Assembly (NCBI GenBank): GCA_964486925.1
Contig: CAZAOY010000009.1
Coordinates: forward strand, 1-59,845
Direction: 5' to 3'
DNA: 59,845 nucleotides
Source: CAZAOY01 sp964486925
GTDB taxonomy: Bacteria; Bacillota; Clostridia; Oscillospirales; Ruminococcaceae
A program made the translations under genes and the position numbers. Shown piece by piece: positions 9,449 through 17,937 of the stretch; the first letter of the stretch is position 1; each line of letters opens with the position of its first letter. The notes beneath the pieces were generated by a model. It saw only the letters and a list, made by a program, of their open reading frames with translations, was not told the origin of the DNA and searched no databases.

Positions 9449-10279
9449 TTACAAAACTACGCTGATTATTCTTGAAATTAGATAGAAAAACGGCGCAATA
9501 AAGCAGACAGAATCAAAACGATCTAAAACTCCGCCATGCCCCGGCATGATCTTGCCGTAATCCTTTATTCCATACTGCCGTTTTATTACAGAGAACACTA
9601 AATCCCCTGTTACTCCTACCAAACAACCAACGATTGAAACCAATATTATTACAAACCAATTGAAGTTTATCGTTTCCCCTAGCATCCACATCCCTGCTTT
9701 ATACACAAGGCAGACTGCTACTGCAAAGAATAAACTACCCGCAATACCGCCGTAAACCCCCTCTACCGTCTTTTTAGGCGAGATAAATGGCGCTAACTTT
9801 CGTTTTCCGAAAAACCTTCCCGCAAAGTATGCCCCGGTATCCGCTCCCCATCCCATAGCAAAGATTAAGAAGATATATACTATCGCCTTAGACGAGTGGG
9901 TATCCCTCAAAAACACAATGGAGGAGAAAGCCATGGGAAGCAGTGTTATGGTAGCGTACACCATTGTTAGCTGTTCATACCTAATATCTTTATGTGATTT
10001 TAGCAGTATTAAGAACATTGAATACACAAAAATTGCAAACAACGCAAAGTACACCACATTAAAACCTACCACATTTACAAATGGTATGGTGGCAGAGAAG
10101 ATTAGTCCTAACGTGGACAGCAAACGGTATTTTATAAGCGATAATGCTGTAAGCATCTCCCATACCGCTATCACCGTTACAAGCGCTATGGCAATATTAA
10201 TTACTATGGTATCTATAAAATACATAACGGTAAATAGCAATACAAGCCCCACAAGGGAGGATATAACCCTCTGTTTCAT
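9449..10279 (-). CDS. cdsA: Phosphatidate cytidylyltransferase (CDP-diglyceride synthase)
   Basis: About 276 residues with seven to eight membrane segments. The CDS signature spans KRQYGIKDYGKIMPGHGGV followed by DRFDS near the C-terminus, and supplies the aspartates that bind two metal ions. It makes CDP-diacylglycerol from CTP and phosphatidic acid, the precursor of phosphatidylglycerol and cardiolipin (compare the cardiolipin synthase at 24954). A TTG codon at 10288 is in frame, but the ATG at 10279 has AAAGG at a workable distance and gives the usual N-terminus MKQRVISS. It is followed closely by dxr. Confidence 0.94.
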   Translation of the reverse strand: MKQRVISSLVGLVLLFTVMYFIDTIVINIAIALVTVIAVWEMLTALSLIKYRLLSTLGLIFSATIPFVNVVGFNVVYFALFAIFVYSMFLILLKSHKDIRYEQLTMVYATITLLPMAFSSIVFLRDTHSSKAIVYIFLIFAMGWGADTGAYFAGRFFGKRKLAPFISPKKTVEGVYGGIAGSLFFAVAVCLVYKAGMWMLGETINFNWFVIILVSIVGCLVGVTGDLVFSVIKRQYGIKDYGKIMPGHGGVLDRFDSVCFIAPFFYLISRIISVVL

Positions 10280-10330
10280 ACGTATCAAAGCCTTTCAATT
10301 TTTTAGTGCCACAGCATTCTGTTTTCAATA

Positions 10331-10402
10331 GGTTATCCTTTATATAACCAATTATCAGCACTATACGCTGTAGCTAAACAAAGTTAAGCTGTATGATAGT
10401 GC
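10331..10402. other. Inverted repeats in the uppS-cdsA intergenic region
   Basis: Two hairpins are visible in this 200-bp gap. GGTTAT pairs with ATAACC at 10331-10349. GCACTAT at 10358-10364 pairs with ATAGTGC at 10396-10402, enclosing a second AGCT/AGCT pairing. The gap is unusually long for this otherwise tight gene block, so these may mark a terminator, attenuator or internal promoter region. No clear T-tract was seen. Confidence 0.35.
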
Positions 10403-10479
10403 GATCTCTATATTTATTACGAGGCAAACCCCTAAGCATTAAATATTATATAGCTAATCTTCAAAGTATATGAGTATAA

Positions 10480-11190
10480 CTATTCATTAATTGCACCAAA
10501 TCGGCGGTTACGCTTTGCAAACTGTGCCAGTGCTTTATCCAGCTCCTTTGGCGAAAAGTCAGGCCATAGAGTGTTCATAAACACATACTCCGCATAAGCG
10601 CTCTGCCAAAGCATAAAGTTAGAGAGCCGAAACTCCCCACTAGGTCTGATTATTAAATCTACATTGGGTTGACCCTTTGTGTAAAGGTGCTCCTCTATTA
10701 ACTGTTCATCTATCTCATCAGCGGTAATGGTTTTATCCATTACCTTTGTTGCTATCGATTTCATTGCTGTTACCAGCTCGTTTCGTCCCCCATAGTTTAG
10801 TGCTACATTTAGCACCATACCTGTGTGGTGTTTTGTGTCCTGCTCACATTGGTGGATTGCTTGCTTTAGTTCATCGCTAAATACCGATCGGTCGCCTATT
10901 ATATTAAACCGTATATTGTCCTTGTAGTAGTTCTTTGAGTCCCCTAGGTACTCCTTCATTAGCTTTAGCAGTGCTTTTACCTCCTGCTCGGGGCGATTCC
11001 AGTTTTCGGTGGAGAAGGCATATACCGTTACATGCTTAATCCCCTTATGTCCGCAGTGGGTCATAATATTTTTAAAGGTCTTTGCTCCCGCCTTATGTCC
11101 CGCGGTTCGTGGAAGGTTACGAAGCTTTGCCCAACGTCCGTTTCCGTCCATTATAATACCTATATGCTTAGGTAAGGTGTTTTCTTTCAT
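10480..11190 (-). CDS. uppS: Undecaprenyl diphosphate synthase (cis-prenyltransferase)
   Basis: 236 residues, normal for UppS. It condenses eight isopentenyl units onto farnesyl diphosphate to build the C55 lipid carrier for peptidoglycan. The phosphate-binding motif IIMDGNGRWA is near the N-terminus, followed by AGHKAG, the YAFSTENW region and, near the C-terminus, LIIRPSGEFRLSNF with the conserved arginines. The start is the ATG at 11190 with AAAGGA about 6 bases upstream; any longer frame would run into the assembly gap. It shares the MEP-to-lipid-carrier theme with ispG and dxr. Confidence 0.96.
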   Translation of the reverse strand: MKENTLPKHIGIIMDGNGRWAKLRNLPRTAGHKAGAKTFKNIMTHCGHKGIKHVTVYAFSTENWNRPEQEVKALLKLMKEYLGDSKNYYKDNIRFNIIGDRSVFSDELKQAIHQCEQDTKHHTGMVLNVALNYGGRNELVTAMKSIATKVMDKTITADEIDEQLIEEHLYTKGQPNVDLIIRPSGEFRLSNFMLWQSAYAEYVFMNTLWPDFSPKELDKALAQFAKRNRRFGAINE

Positions 11191-11219
11191 ATTATTCCTT
11201 TGTATCTGTAGATATGCAT

Positions 11220-11319
11220 NNNNNNNNNNNNNNNNNNNNNNNNNNNNNNNNNNNNNNNNNNNNNNNNNNNNNNNNNNNNNNNNNNNNNNNNNNNNNNNNN
11301 NNNNNNNNNNNNNNNNNNN
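11220..11319. other. Assembly gap (100 N) between frr and uppS
   Basis: A run of exactly 100 N, a placeholder length. Unlike the other three gaps in the window, the flanks here do not share sequence, so some real intergenic sequence may be missing. A GC-rich palindrome lies 31 bases beyond it and may have broken the assembly. Confidence 0.99.
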
Positions 11320-11350
11320 ATTCACTATCATATAACTGCATTTGTAGAAT

Positions 11351-11370
11351 GGGCGACCGCAAGGTCGCCC
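11351..11370. repeat. REP-like short palindrome
   Basis: GGGCGACC, loop GCAA, GGTCGCCC, followed by CTACA: a perfect 8-bp stem closed by a tetraloop, downstream of frr. It has the same architecture as the element at 8211-8229 and the decayed one near 43880. It could also act as a transcription pause, but it has no T-run on either strand. Confidence 0.55.
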
Positions 11371-11407
11371 CTACAATATAATCCAATTAATTGTTAATCA
11401 AATCGAC

Positions 11408-11962
11408 CTAAATATCCATAATCTCGGATTGTTTTACCTTAACCTTTTCGTCGATTGTCTTGCAGTATTTGTCGGTTAGAACCTGTACCTGCTTTTCGCC
11501 ATCCTTCTCGTCATCCTCAGAGATGGTGGAGGCTTTCTTCATGGATTTTAGCTTTTCATTAGCGTCACGACGGATTGCCCTTACAGCAACCTTTGCTTCT
11601 TCACCAAACTTATGAACCTCTTTTGCAAGCTCTTTTCTGCGTTCTTCGGTTAGTGGCGGGAATACTATACGGATAACGCTACCGTCATTGTTAGGGGTAA
11701 GTCCGATATCTGATTTTAGTATTGCCTTTTCTATGGTAGATAATGTAGTTTTATCCCATGGTTGGATAACCAAAATTTTTGCTTCCGCTACCGATATAGC
11801 CGCCATCTGGTTTATCTGGGTAGGTACACCATAGTAATCCACCATAATTCTGTCTAGTACCGCTGGGTTTGCTCTACCAACCCTTACAGTATCAAACTCA
11901 CGGATAAGTGCGTCTACTGATTTGTTCATCTTAGTTTCTGCGTTTTTTATTACTTCCTTCAT
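11408..11962 (-). CDS. frr: Ribosome recycling factor
   Basis: 184 residues, the usual RRF length. It splits post-termination ribosomes together with EF-G and IF3. Family features include the N-terminal helix with MNKSVDALIREFDTVRVGRA, the conserved PPLTEERRKEL segment and the C-terminal helix. The ATG at 11962 is chosen because GGAGGT lies 7 bases upstream; a TTG at 11977 overlaps that ribosome site and is unlikely. It follows pyrH by 29 bases, the universal pyrH-frr pairing. Confidence 0.97.
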   Translation of the reverse strand: MKEVIKNAETKMNKSVDALIREFDTVRVGRANPAVLDRIMVDYYGVPTQINQMAAISVAEAKILVIQPWDKTTLSTIEKAILKSDIGLTPNNDGSVIRIVFPPLTEERRKELAKEVHKFGEEAKVAVRAIRRDANEKLKSMKKASTISEDDEKDGEKQVQVLTDKYCKTIDEKVKVKQSEIMDI

Positions 11963-11991
11963 AATAATTACCTCCAAAATATTTATATAAA

Positions 11992-12696
11992 TTATATCGT
12001 TACTATCGTACCAATGTCGTCCCCAACCAAAGCTTTATAGATGTTTTCTGGGTTACCCATGTCAAACACTAACATCCTTGTGCTGTTGTCACGACAGAGT
12101 GAGGCGGCAGTGCTGTCAACTACCCCTAAATTCTTCGCCATTACCTCATTAAAGGTTATAGTGTCATACTTTATAGCATCATCAAACTTGTTCGGATCCT
12201 TGTCATACACACCGTCGGTCATTGTTGCTTTTAGGAAGATATCAGCGTTTATCTCCGCCGCCCTTAATGCCGCCGCCGTGTCGGTTGAGAAATAGGGACT
12301 GCCTGTCCCGCAACCAAATACCACCACACGTTTTTTATCAAGATGTGCTATAGCTTTGTTGCGGATGTACGGCTCGGCAATCTCCTGCATTGAGATTGCA
12401 GTCTGAACACGTGACGCAACACCCATACCCTCTAACACATCCGCTACCGCAAGCGCATTCATGGTTGTTCCAAGCATACCTATATGATCCGCCCTAGTCC
12501 TGTCCATATCACCGCTAGAACGACCTCGCCAGAAGTTTCCGCCGCCTACTACTACCGCAACCTCGACACCCGCCTCGACACCACGCTTAATGTTCTCACA
12601 AACCTGTGTGATCACCGAGAAATCCAGACCAAAACCCTTCTCCCCCGCTAACGCTTCACCACTTAACTTTAATAATACTCTTTTATATGGCAGCAT
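11992..12696 (-). CDS. pyrH: UMP kinase (uridylate kinase)
   Basis: 234 residues of the amino-acid-kinase fold. It phosphorylates UMP to UDP with ATP. The N-terminal KRVLLKLSGEALAG motif, GGGNFWRG, DRTRADHIGMLGT and the TDTAAALRAAEI segment match bacterial hexameric PyrH. The ATG has AGAGGAGA upstream at normal spacing. It heads the block that ends with polC. In most Firmicutes rpsB-tsf precede it, but here a divergent LD-carboxypeptidase does. A structured leader and a promoter are annotated upstream. Confidence 0.97.
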   Translation of the reverse strand: MLPYKRVLLKLSGEALAGEKGFGLDFSVITQVCENIKRGVEAGVEVAVVVGGGNFWRGRSSGDMDRTRADHIGMLGTTMNALAVADVLEGMGVASRVQTAISMQEIAEPYIRNKAIAHLDKKRVVVFGCGTGSPYFSTDTAAALRAAEINADIFLKATMTDGVYDKDPNKFDDAIKYDTITFNEVMAKNLGVVDSTAASLCRDNSTRMLVFDMGNPENIYKALVGDDIGTIVTI

Positions 12697-12728
12697 AAAA
12701 TTCTCCTCTATTGCTTAATTATGACCAT

Positions 12729-12780
12729 ACTCCAAGCGAGTACACAGCGATAATAGTAATCGCTAAGTATCGTATGGAGT
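12729..12780 (-). promoter_or_regulatory. Nested inverted repeats in the pyrH leader
   Basis: Within the 5' leader of pyrH, AGCGAT (12746-12751) pairs with ATCGCT (12759-12764), and outside it ACTCCA (12729-12734) pairs with TGGAGT (12775-12780). The structure lies between the predicted promoter and the start codon. It could be an attenuator or a transcript-stabilising stem; no known riboswitch motif was recognised. Confidence 0.35.
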
Positions 12781-12822
12781 TTCTTTAAGTTTATTGCCTA
12801 TCAAACTTAATCCTCAACATAT

Positions 12823-12851
12823 ATTTTACAATATTTAACGCTTGATGTAAA
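12823..12851 (-). promoter_or_regulatory. Sigma-A-type promoter for pyrH
   Basis: Read on the minus strand: TTTACA, 17-base spacer, TAAAAT. It lies about 130 bases upstream of pyrH and would leave a leader containing the nested hairpin at 12729-12780. Confidence 0.5.
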
Positions 12852-13052
12852 GGGGTTTTTGTAAATTTTTTAGAATTAAACAAAATTTGAAGTACAATCG
12901 CATAATAATTAAGGGCATACCTATTTAACCTAAAGATACCAAACACCTTTTATATGTTAGGCTTCACCCTATGTCACCACCCTACCTGCTATCATAATCT
13001 CTGTAAATATTAAATTGCACATATATAAAACCTTTATAATACAACTTACATA

Positions 13053-13081
13053 TTGCAAAACCAATCTATCTATGCTACAAT
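13053..13081 (+). promoter_or_regulatory. Sigma-A-type promoter for the LD-carboxypeptidase gene
   Basis: TTGCAA, 17-base spacer, TACAAT, ending 32 bases before the ATG at 13114. Its position argues against the longer open frame that begins at 13015. Confidence 0.55.
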
Positions 13082-13113
13082 ACAACTACACACTAATTAT
13101 AACGGAGGTCACC

Positions 13114-14061
13114 ATGATTATTCCAAAACCACTAGCCCTAGGCGATAGAGTAGCGGTTATCGCCCCCTCTTCACCGGTTCCAAGGGAGATTGCAGATATC
13201 TGTGAACGCAGGATTGCCGCTTTAGGATTTACACCAGTGATGTATCCATCCTGCTATATGCAGTACGGCCACCTTTCAGGACAGGATAGTGACCGAGCCA
13301 ACGATGTTAACAGTGCCTTTCGGGACAGCTCTATTAAGGGGATTATCTGCCTAGGAGGCGGGTACGGTACACCTAGAATACTACCATTACTAGACTACGA
13401 GATGATATCCGCTAACCCAAAACCCTTTTTAGGGTACAGCGATATAACAGGGATACATACAGCGCTAAACACCATCTGTAGGATGGTCACCTACCACGGC
13501 CCTATGGCGACCACCGAATTTATCCGCTTTGAGGTTAACGGCATTAGCCGCGACAACTACTCCACCCACAGCCTGCTGCAAAACCTTACATCTACCGACC
13601 CGATTGGTGAGCACCGTAACCATGACGGTTCACCCGTTGTATCACTCTATCCAGGCGTGGCAAAAGGTGAGCTGATTGGCGGAAACCTGTCGCTACTTGT
13701 GGCAACGTTAGGTTCTCCTTATGGGATTAATAACGCTAAGGGGAAGATACTCTTTATCGAGGATGTCGGCGAGGCGGTTTATAGGGTGGATCGCATGCTT
13801 ACCTCACTGCTGTTAGCTGGGGTTTTATCGGACTGTGCGGGATTTATTATCGGCACATGGACTGGATGTACTTCGGAGGATAAGGGGTATGATCAGTTTA
13901 GCGACCTTTCACTGGAGCAGGTGATTAGCGATATCATCCTACCACTTAAAAAGCCAACTGTATCAAACTTTCTAGCGGGGCACATCCCTATCCAGCCTAC
14001 CCTGCCGCTAGGACGAACTGTGCTACTGGACAGCGACAGCGGCACTGTCACCTTTCTGTAG
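13114..14061 (+). CDS. Muramoyltetrapeptide LD-carboxypeptidase (peptidase S66, LdcA/MccF-like)
   Basis: 315 residues of the S66 serine peptidase family. The nucleophile lies in FLGYSDIT, the glutamate in FIEDVGEAVYRVDRM and the histidine in LAGHIPIQPTLPLG, together forming the Ser-Glu-His triad. LdcA-type members trim the terminal D-alanine from recycled muropeptides in the cytoplasm; MccF-type members cleave microcin-like conjugates. No signal peptide is seen. The ATG at 13114 is preferred because GGAGGT sits 6 bases upstream, and the longer frame to 13015 overlaps the promoter. Monocistronic, with a hairpin terminator beyond the assembly gap. Confidence 0.88.
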   Translation: MIIPKPLALGDRVAVIAPSSPVPREIADICERRIAALGFTPVMYPSCYMQYGHLSGQDSDRANDVNSAFRDSSIKGIICLGGGYGTPRILPLLDYEMISANPKPFLGYSDITGIHTALNTICRMVTYHGPMATTEFIRFEVNGISRDNYSTHSLLQNLTSTDPIGEHRNHDGSPVVSLYPGVAKGELIGGNLSLLVATLGSPYGINNAKGKILFIEDVGEAVYRVDRMLTSLLLAGVLSDCAGFIIGTWTGCTSEDKGYDQFSDLSLEQVISDIILPLKKPTVSNFLAGHIPIQPTLPLGRTVLLDSDSGTVTFL

Positions 14062-14106
14062 ATATTATATATGTAGAAACTGTGATGAAAAACCTACATT
14101 ATGGTA

Positions 14107-14206
14107 NNNNNNNNNNNNNNNNNNNNNNNNNNNNNNNNNNNNNNNNNNNNNNNNNNNNNNNNNNNNNNNNNNNNNNNNNNNNNNNNNNNNNNNNNNNNNN
14201 NNNNNN
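14107..14206. other. Assembly gap (100 N), probably artificial
   Basis: The 52 bases before the N run (14055-14106) are identical to the 52 bases after it (14207-14258). The two contigs therefore overlap, and the true sequence almost certainly contains this segment once with no gap. Confidence 0.95.
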
Positions 14207-14228
14207 TCTGTAGATATTATATATGTAG

Positions 14229-14292
14229 AAACTGTGATGAAAAACCTACATTATGGTAACGATAATCCATTTAATCTATTTCATCACAGTTT
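14229..14292. terminator. Long-loop inverted repeat between convergent genes
   Basis: AAACTGTGATGAAA at 14229-14242 pairs perfectly with TTTCATCACAGTTT at 14279-14292, a 14-bp stem with a 36-base loop. It lies between the LD-carboxypeptidase (plus) and the small protein gene (minus). The upstream arm also appears before the assembly gap because of the duplicated contig end. Confidence 0.5.
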
Positions 14293-14320
14293 ATTAAAAC
14301 TTTAATTATAAGGTTAAAGC

Positions 14321-14482
14321 CTATTCATATTGGATAGGTTTTGCTTTGTTATGCCCCTTTTTAGCCTTTCCCGAGATCTCCTGAACAGGTGCTACCTCAT
14401 TCTTTGGAAAATGCTGTTTGTGGTTACTCTCTGTACCGTGTGGCTCTTTGGGGTCGGGTCTTCTCATCCCTGCCTTTGCCAT
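14321..14482 (-). CDS. Small basic hydrophilic protein (53 residues), function unknown
   Basis: A 53-residue frame with a strong ribosome site (TAAGGAGGG, 5-6 bases before the ATG at 14482) and a TAG at 14321-14323. The product is rich in Lys, Pro, His and Asn, begins MAKAGMRRPDPKEP, and contains GTESNHKQHFPKN and a lysine-rich tail. It has no hydrophobic segment and no cysteine. The ideal ribosome site, isolation between two terminator-like regions and low-complexity charged composition suggest a real, perhaps abundant small protein. I do not recognise a named family; a spore-core or nucleic-acid-binding role is only a guess. Confidence 0.65.
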   Translation of the reverse strand: MAKAGMRRPDPKEPHGTESNHKQHFPKNEVAPVQEISGKAKKGHNKAKPIQYE

Positions 14483-14760
14483 ATAATCCCTCCTTATCTA
14501 TTGTAAAGTATCTGTTTTCTATAGTAATCCTCTTTAATGTTTACTTTGAAACTTCTTTATATATTTCAAATTAATAAGTCAAACTACTATATTATCACTC
14601 TGCACAAGGTAGAATAATAATAATATATTTTTCACCTTGGTGCCAAATATATTCCGACAATAAAAGTAATATTTTTAAGGTTTATGTATAACCTATATCT
14701 ACGGCTTATAAAAAAATTACATGCAATTGCTGCTAATTTATATATACGGAGGAAGATATT

Positions 14761-15620
14761 TTGGATCTACTTAAAATAACCCTGGCTTCCCTTGCCTCTA
14801 TAGTTGTGCTTTTTATCCTCGCAAAGCTAATCGGAAATAGGCAGATGTCACAGCTTAGTATGTTTGACTATATAAATGGTATAACCATAGGCTCAATCGC
14901 CGCCGAGCTAGCAATCTCCACCGACGATTTCTTACAGCCTTTGATATCTATGGTAATATATGGAGTTGTAACTGCGTTTATCTCATACATTACCTGTAAA
15001 TCGGTAGTCCTTCGTAGATTTGTTACAGGTAAAGCACTGATACTTTTTGAAAACGGCAAGCTTTATGAGGGTAACCTTAAGAAGGCAAGGCTTGATGTTA
15101 ACGAGTTTCTAGAGCAGTGTCGTAACAGCGGGTACTTCGATATCAGCAAGCTTCACACCGCTATCCTAGAAGCAAACGGTAAGATTAGCTTCCTTCCTCT
15201 ATCAACAGAGCGCCCTCTTACCCCAAACGATCTTTCACAAACCCCGCCCGCCGATACCCCTTGCGTTAACCTTATTATCGACGGCAAGGTCATGGAGGAT
15301 AACCTTAAATTTACAGGCAACGATATAAAGTGGCTAAAAAAACAGCTACACACCTACGATATTACCAAGATAGACGAGGTGTTCTTAGCCACCTGCGACT
15401 ACGATAACAACGTAAATGTGTATAAAAAGATTGAGAAAACGATGACACGNNNNNNNNNNNNNNNNNNNNNNNNNNNNNNNNNNNNNNNNNNNNNNNNNNN
15501 NNNNNNNNNNNNNNNNNNNNNNNNNNNNNNNNNNNNNNNNNNNNNNNNNGCGACTACGATAACAACGTAAATGTGTATAAAAAGATTGAGAAAACGATGA
15601 CACGTGACCTGTTTGAATAG
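14761..15620 (+). CDS. YetF/DUF421 family membrane protein (reading frame interrupted by an assembly gap)
   Basis: The N-terminus has three membrane segments, with the family motifs AKLIGNRQMSQLSMFDYINGI and TIGSIAAE. A cytoplasmic domain follows with ENGKLYEGNLKKARL, LHTAILEANGKISFLP and a C-terminal region. The start is a TTG at 14761 with GGAGGAAG upstream. The N run at 15450-15549 sits inside the gene. Its flanks are the same 55 bases, so the true gene is bases 14761-15449 joined to 15605-15620, giving 234 residues that end in TMTRDLFE. YetF-like proteins are common in spore formers (SpoVA-linked and germination-related paralogues), but their biochemical role is unclear. Confidence 0.85.
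15450..15549. other. Assembly gap (100 N) inside the YetF-like gene, artificial
   Basis: The 55 bases at 15395-15449 are repeated exactly at 15550-15604. Collapsing the duplication restores an uninterrupted frame through to the TAG at 15618-15620, which is strong evidence that no sequence is missing. Confidence 0.96.
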
Positions 15621-15691
15621 TCATTACTATTAAACTTTCATTGTATGCAAATCTCCACCAATTAAGCCATCTGTTCAACCAAAGCTATCAC

Positions 15692-16087
15692 CTACAATAG
15701 CTCCCTAATCCGATCCGCAATATCATTGTTATATTCCTGCACCTTATCTGGAAAGTTCCAAGAAAACCCATCCTCTTTATAACGTGGGAAGATGTGAAGG
15801 TGGTAGTGCCCTATATCGTTAAACTCACCGCCGTTTTGCATTATGCTGTACCCATCTGGATTATAAACCCGCTTTATCGCCGCCACTATCCTTGCCGATA
15901 GGGCGGTTATCTTTGCAAGCAGTTCTGTCGGGAGTTCATCCGAATCTAGGTAGTGATCCTTTGGTATTATTAACACATGTCCCTCGTTAATCGGTTCAAT
16001 ATCTAAAAATGAGAGGATATCACCGTCTTCGTAGATAACATATGTAGGAATCTCCTTTTTAACTATCTTGCAGAATATGCATTCCAT
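15692..16087 (-). CDS. HIT family protein (histidine-triad nucleotide hydrolase)
   Basis: 131 residues. It begins with the CIFCKI zinc-type cysteine pair common in HIT proteins and carries GHVLIIPKDH and the histidine triad HYHLHIFP near the C-terminus. Such proteins hydrolyse nucleoside phosphoramidates or dinucleoside polyphosphates. The ATG at 16087 has AAGGAG upstream; the longer frame to 16162 adds an unrelated N-terminus. It starts 84 bases downstream of the preceding gap region and precedes no obvious partner, being followed by yqfD upstream on the same strand. Confidence 0.92.
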   Translation of the reverse strand: MECIFCKIVKKEIPTYVIYEDGDILSFLDIEPINEGHVLIIPKDHYLDSDELPTELLAKITALSARIVAAIKRVYNPDGYSIMQNGGEFNDIGHYHLHIFPRYKEDGFSWNFPDKVQEYNNDIADRIRELL

Positions 16088-16171
16088 TTTGTAACTCCTT
16101 ATCGTTAATCTTTGTAAGAACATATTACTGTATATAGTACCATAACTATTAGCAGGTGTCAATACTTTATG

Positions 16172-17347
16172 CTACTTTTTTATCTTAATCTCAACCTTGT
16201 TTGCGATATTCTTTATCACCTTATACTTTACCCTCATATACACCTTCTCGTCCACCACCTTGTAGCTCTCCTTCTTCTTTACTACCAACATCCCCCGCAT
16301 ATCCTCCTTCTCATACCGAGTAAAGTTTTGTCTAAGGATGGTTAAAACGTCCTCTTGGGTTAACACCTTCTCAGCAGGCTTGTAGTAGTCACGTGTCTTA
16401 AGTATATAGGGTATCCCTGTATCGTAGCCAAATAGCTTTATAGTTTGTTTTGTGACCTTCTCAAAGTACAACCGATCGTCGGGTGGCTCGCTAAACAGCG
16501 GGATCTCCTTGCCGAAAATATTAAAGTAGTACCGCTTAACGTTAAGGCTTGTGTACTCGATATTCGCCTTCTTCATATCCATCATGTAGGTCTTTGAATG
16601 GTCTATCTCGGCGTAGACATCTGCGTCTGCATGTACATAATATGTCTGTTGCTTTTTGGTTTCCACCACACCGCTAACTAATATATCCCCCTTTTTCACC
16701 GCTTCCTTTACCGCAACCACACCCATACCCTCCCTAACATTCATATGGGTAATAAGCCCGCTTTGTGAAGCTACGATGTTACATGGATCTTTTCTTTGTA
16801 TCTCCTCATGACGTTTTCGCTCACTAACTATAACCTCGACCTTGCTCCCATTCTTGTTTACCGCTACCCACGACAAGGTTGGAAGCTGCTGCTTAACCCT
16901 CTCCGCCAGATACAACCCGTCAAAGGTTGGACAGAATACAAGCGGGCGCACATTAAGTTCTTCTAAAACGTTATATATCTCCTTCTCGCTCACCAAATTA
17001 TTCCCCGATATCTCTACCCTAAGGATACAGTAATAGGAGAAGATGTAGACCGCAAGTCCTAGAATCAGTGATATGTAGATAGAACGTTTTACCCTTGTGC
17101 TTTTTATGTAAAATTTAGTTCCTCTTTGCTTACTGGAGTAGATCTCTGCGTTCGAGCGCTGTGCTATATATAGAAAGTATTCATAGTCGTTGTCGAACAC
17201 CGATAGAATAACCCCGTCATCGGTAACCTTTGTTCCAAAGAAATAGATGTTTTCCTTTCCAAGGTTGTTTATTAGCCTTAGCGGATCACCTGTTCGTATG
17301 TGTACGGTAACGTATCCATGAAGATACCTTGTAATCGATAGTAGCAT
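16172..17347 (-). CDS. yqfD: Sporulation protein YqfD
   Basis: 391 residues, typical of YqfD. There is an N-terminal soluble region, one membrane segment near residues 88-108 and a large extracytoplasmic domain with a POTRA-like stretch (VEISGNNLVSEKEIYNVL) and the conserved REGMGVVAVKEAVKKGDILVSG segment. In Bacillus and Clostridia it is expressed in the mother cell under sigma-E and needed for sporulation; the biochemical role is unknown. It lies 48 bases downstream of yqfC, the conserved pair. Confidence 0.94.
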   Translation of the reverse strand: MLLSITRYLHGYVTVHIRTGDPLRLINNLGKENIYFFGTKVTDDGVILSVFDNDYEYFLYIAQRSNAEIYSSKQRGTKFYIKSTRVKRSIYISLILGLAVYIFSYYCILRVEISGNNLVSEKEIYNVLEELNVRPLVFCPTFDGLYLAERVKQQLPTLSWVAVNKNGSKVEVIVSERKRHEEIQRKDPCNIVASQSGLITHMNVREGMGVVAVKEAVKKGDILVSGVVETKKQQTYYVHADADVYAEIDHSKTYMMDMKKANIEYTSLNVKRYYFNIFGKEIPLFSEPPDDRLYFEKVTKQTIKLFGYDTGIPYILKTRDYYKPAEKVLTQEDVLTILRQNFTRYEKEDMRGMLVVKKKESYKVVDEKVYMRVKYKVIKNIANKVEIKIKK

Positions 17348-17395
17348 TTTATTTCCCTTTCCTCGCTGATCTGTATTTGTTCTTTTATCTGGATT

Positions 17396-17644
17396 CTATT
17401 GTAGGATCTCGATGTTTGCTATCCTGCCTGTTATCTCCACCATATCATAGCGGTACTCCTTAAGAGAAAGCCCTTCGCCGTACACCATAACGGTAAAACG
17501 TGGCATCTTTGCCCCAATTATATCTGTATCCAGTGCTGTAATCCCCTTGCACCCGATAATGTTAACCTGCTCGTTACTAATTATCTCTACCTTTGGCTCT
17601 GTCGTGAAGTTATACTTTATCCTGTCGGTTATTCGTTTTTTCAA
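17396..17644 (-). CDS. yqfC: Sporulation protein YqfC
   Basis: 82 residues, matching YqfC in length and pattern (PKVEIISNEQVNIIGCKGI, then YRYDMVEITGRI). It starts with TTG, preceded by GGGGGCGAAAAC. It is the first gene of a yqfC-yqfD operon and is divergent from ylbJ across 293 bases. The same GGGGGCG-AAC arrangement precedes the likely start of ylbJ, suggesting both were shaped by a common start-region sequence. Confidence 0.93.
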   Translation of the reverse strand: MKKRITDRIKYNFTTEPKVEIISNEQVNIIGCKGITALDTDIIGAKMPRFTVMVYGEGLSLKEYRYDMVEITGRIANIEILQ

Positions 17645-17937
17645 GTTTTCGCCCCCATACTATTAATTTCTTTATTATTTATATTCTTTGTTATACCCTC
17701 ATATACATTTATAGCGGATATCTATTTGTTATAAATTGATTCGGCACTCAACTGCCGCTAGTTTTTTCTCTAAATTAACAGCTATGAAGGAAAGAAACGC
17801 TAAGTACAGCTTTTACCACGATTAATTGGGCAATCGCACTAAAGCAATAGTGCGCAATATTTTGTTGCCTAATTATCAAATGCCGAAATAATACAATACT
17901 TAAGGGGGCGAGAACTATCAAAAAGGCATTCTCTGCT

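Noticed and set aside
13015..13113. N-terminal extension of the LD-carboxypeptidase
   Set aside because: It overlaps the promoter at 13053-13081, while the ATG at 13114 has GGAGGT at ideal spacing.
15450..15549. YetF-like frame read straight through the N run to give a longer protein
   Set aside because: The flanks are duplicated contig ends; collapsing them gives the natural 234-residue protein ending in DLFE.
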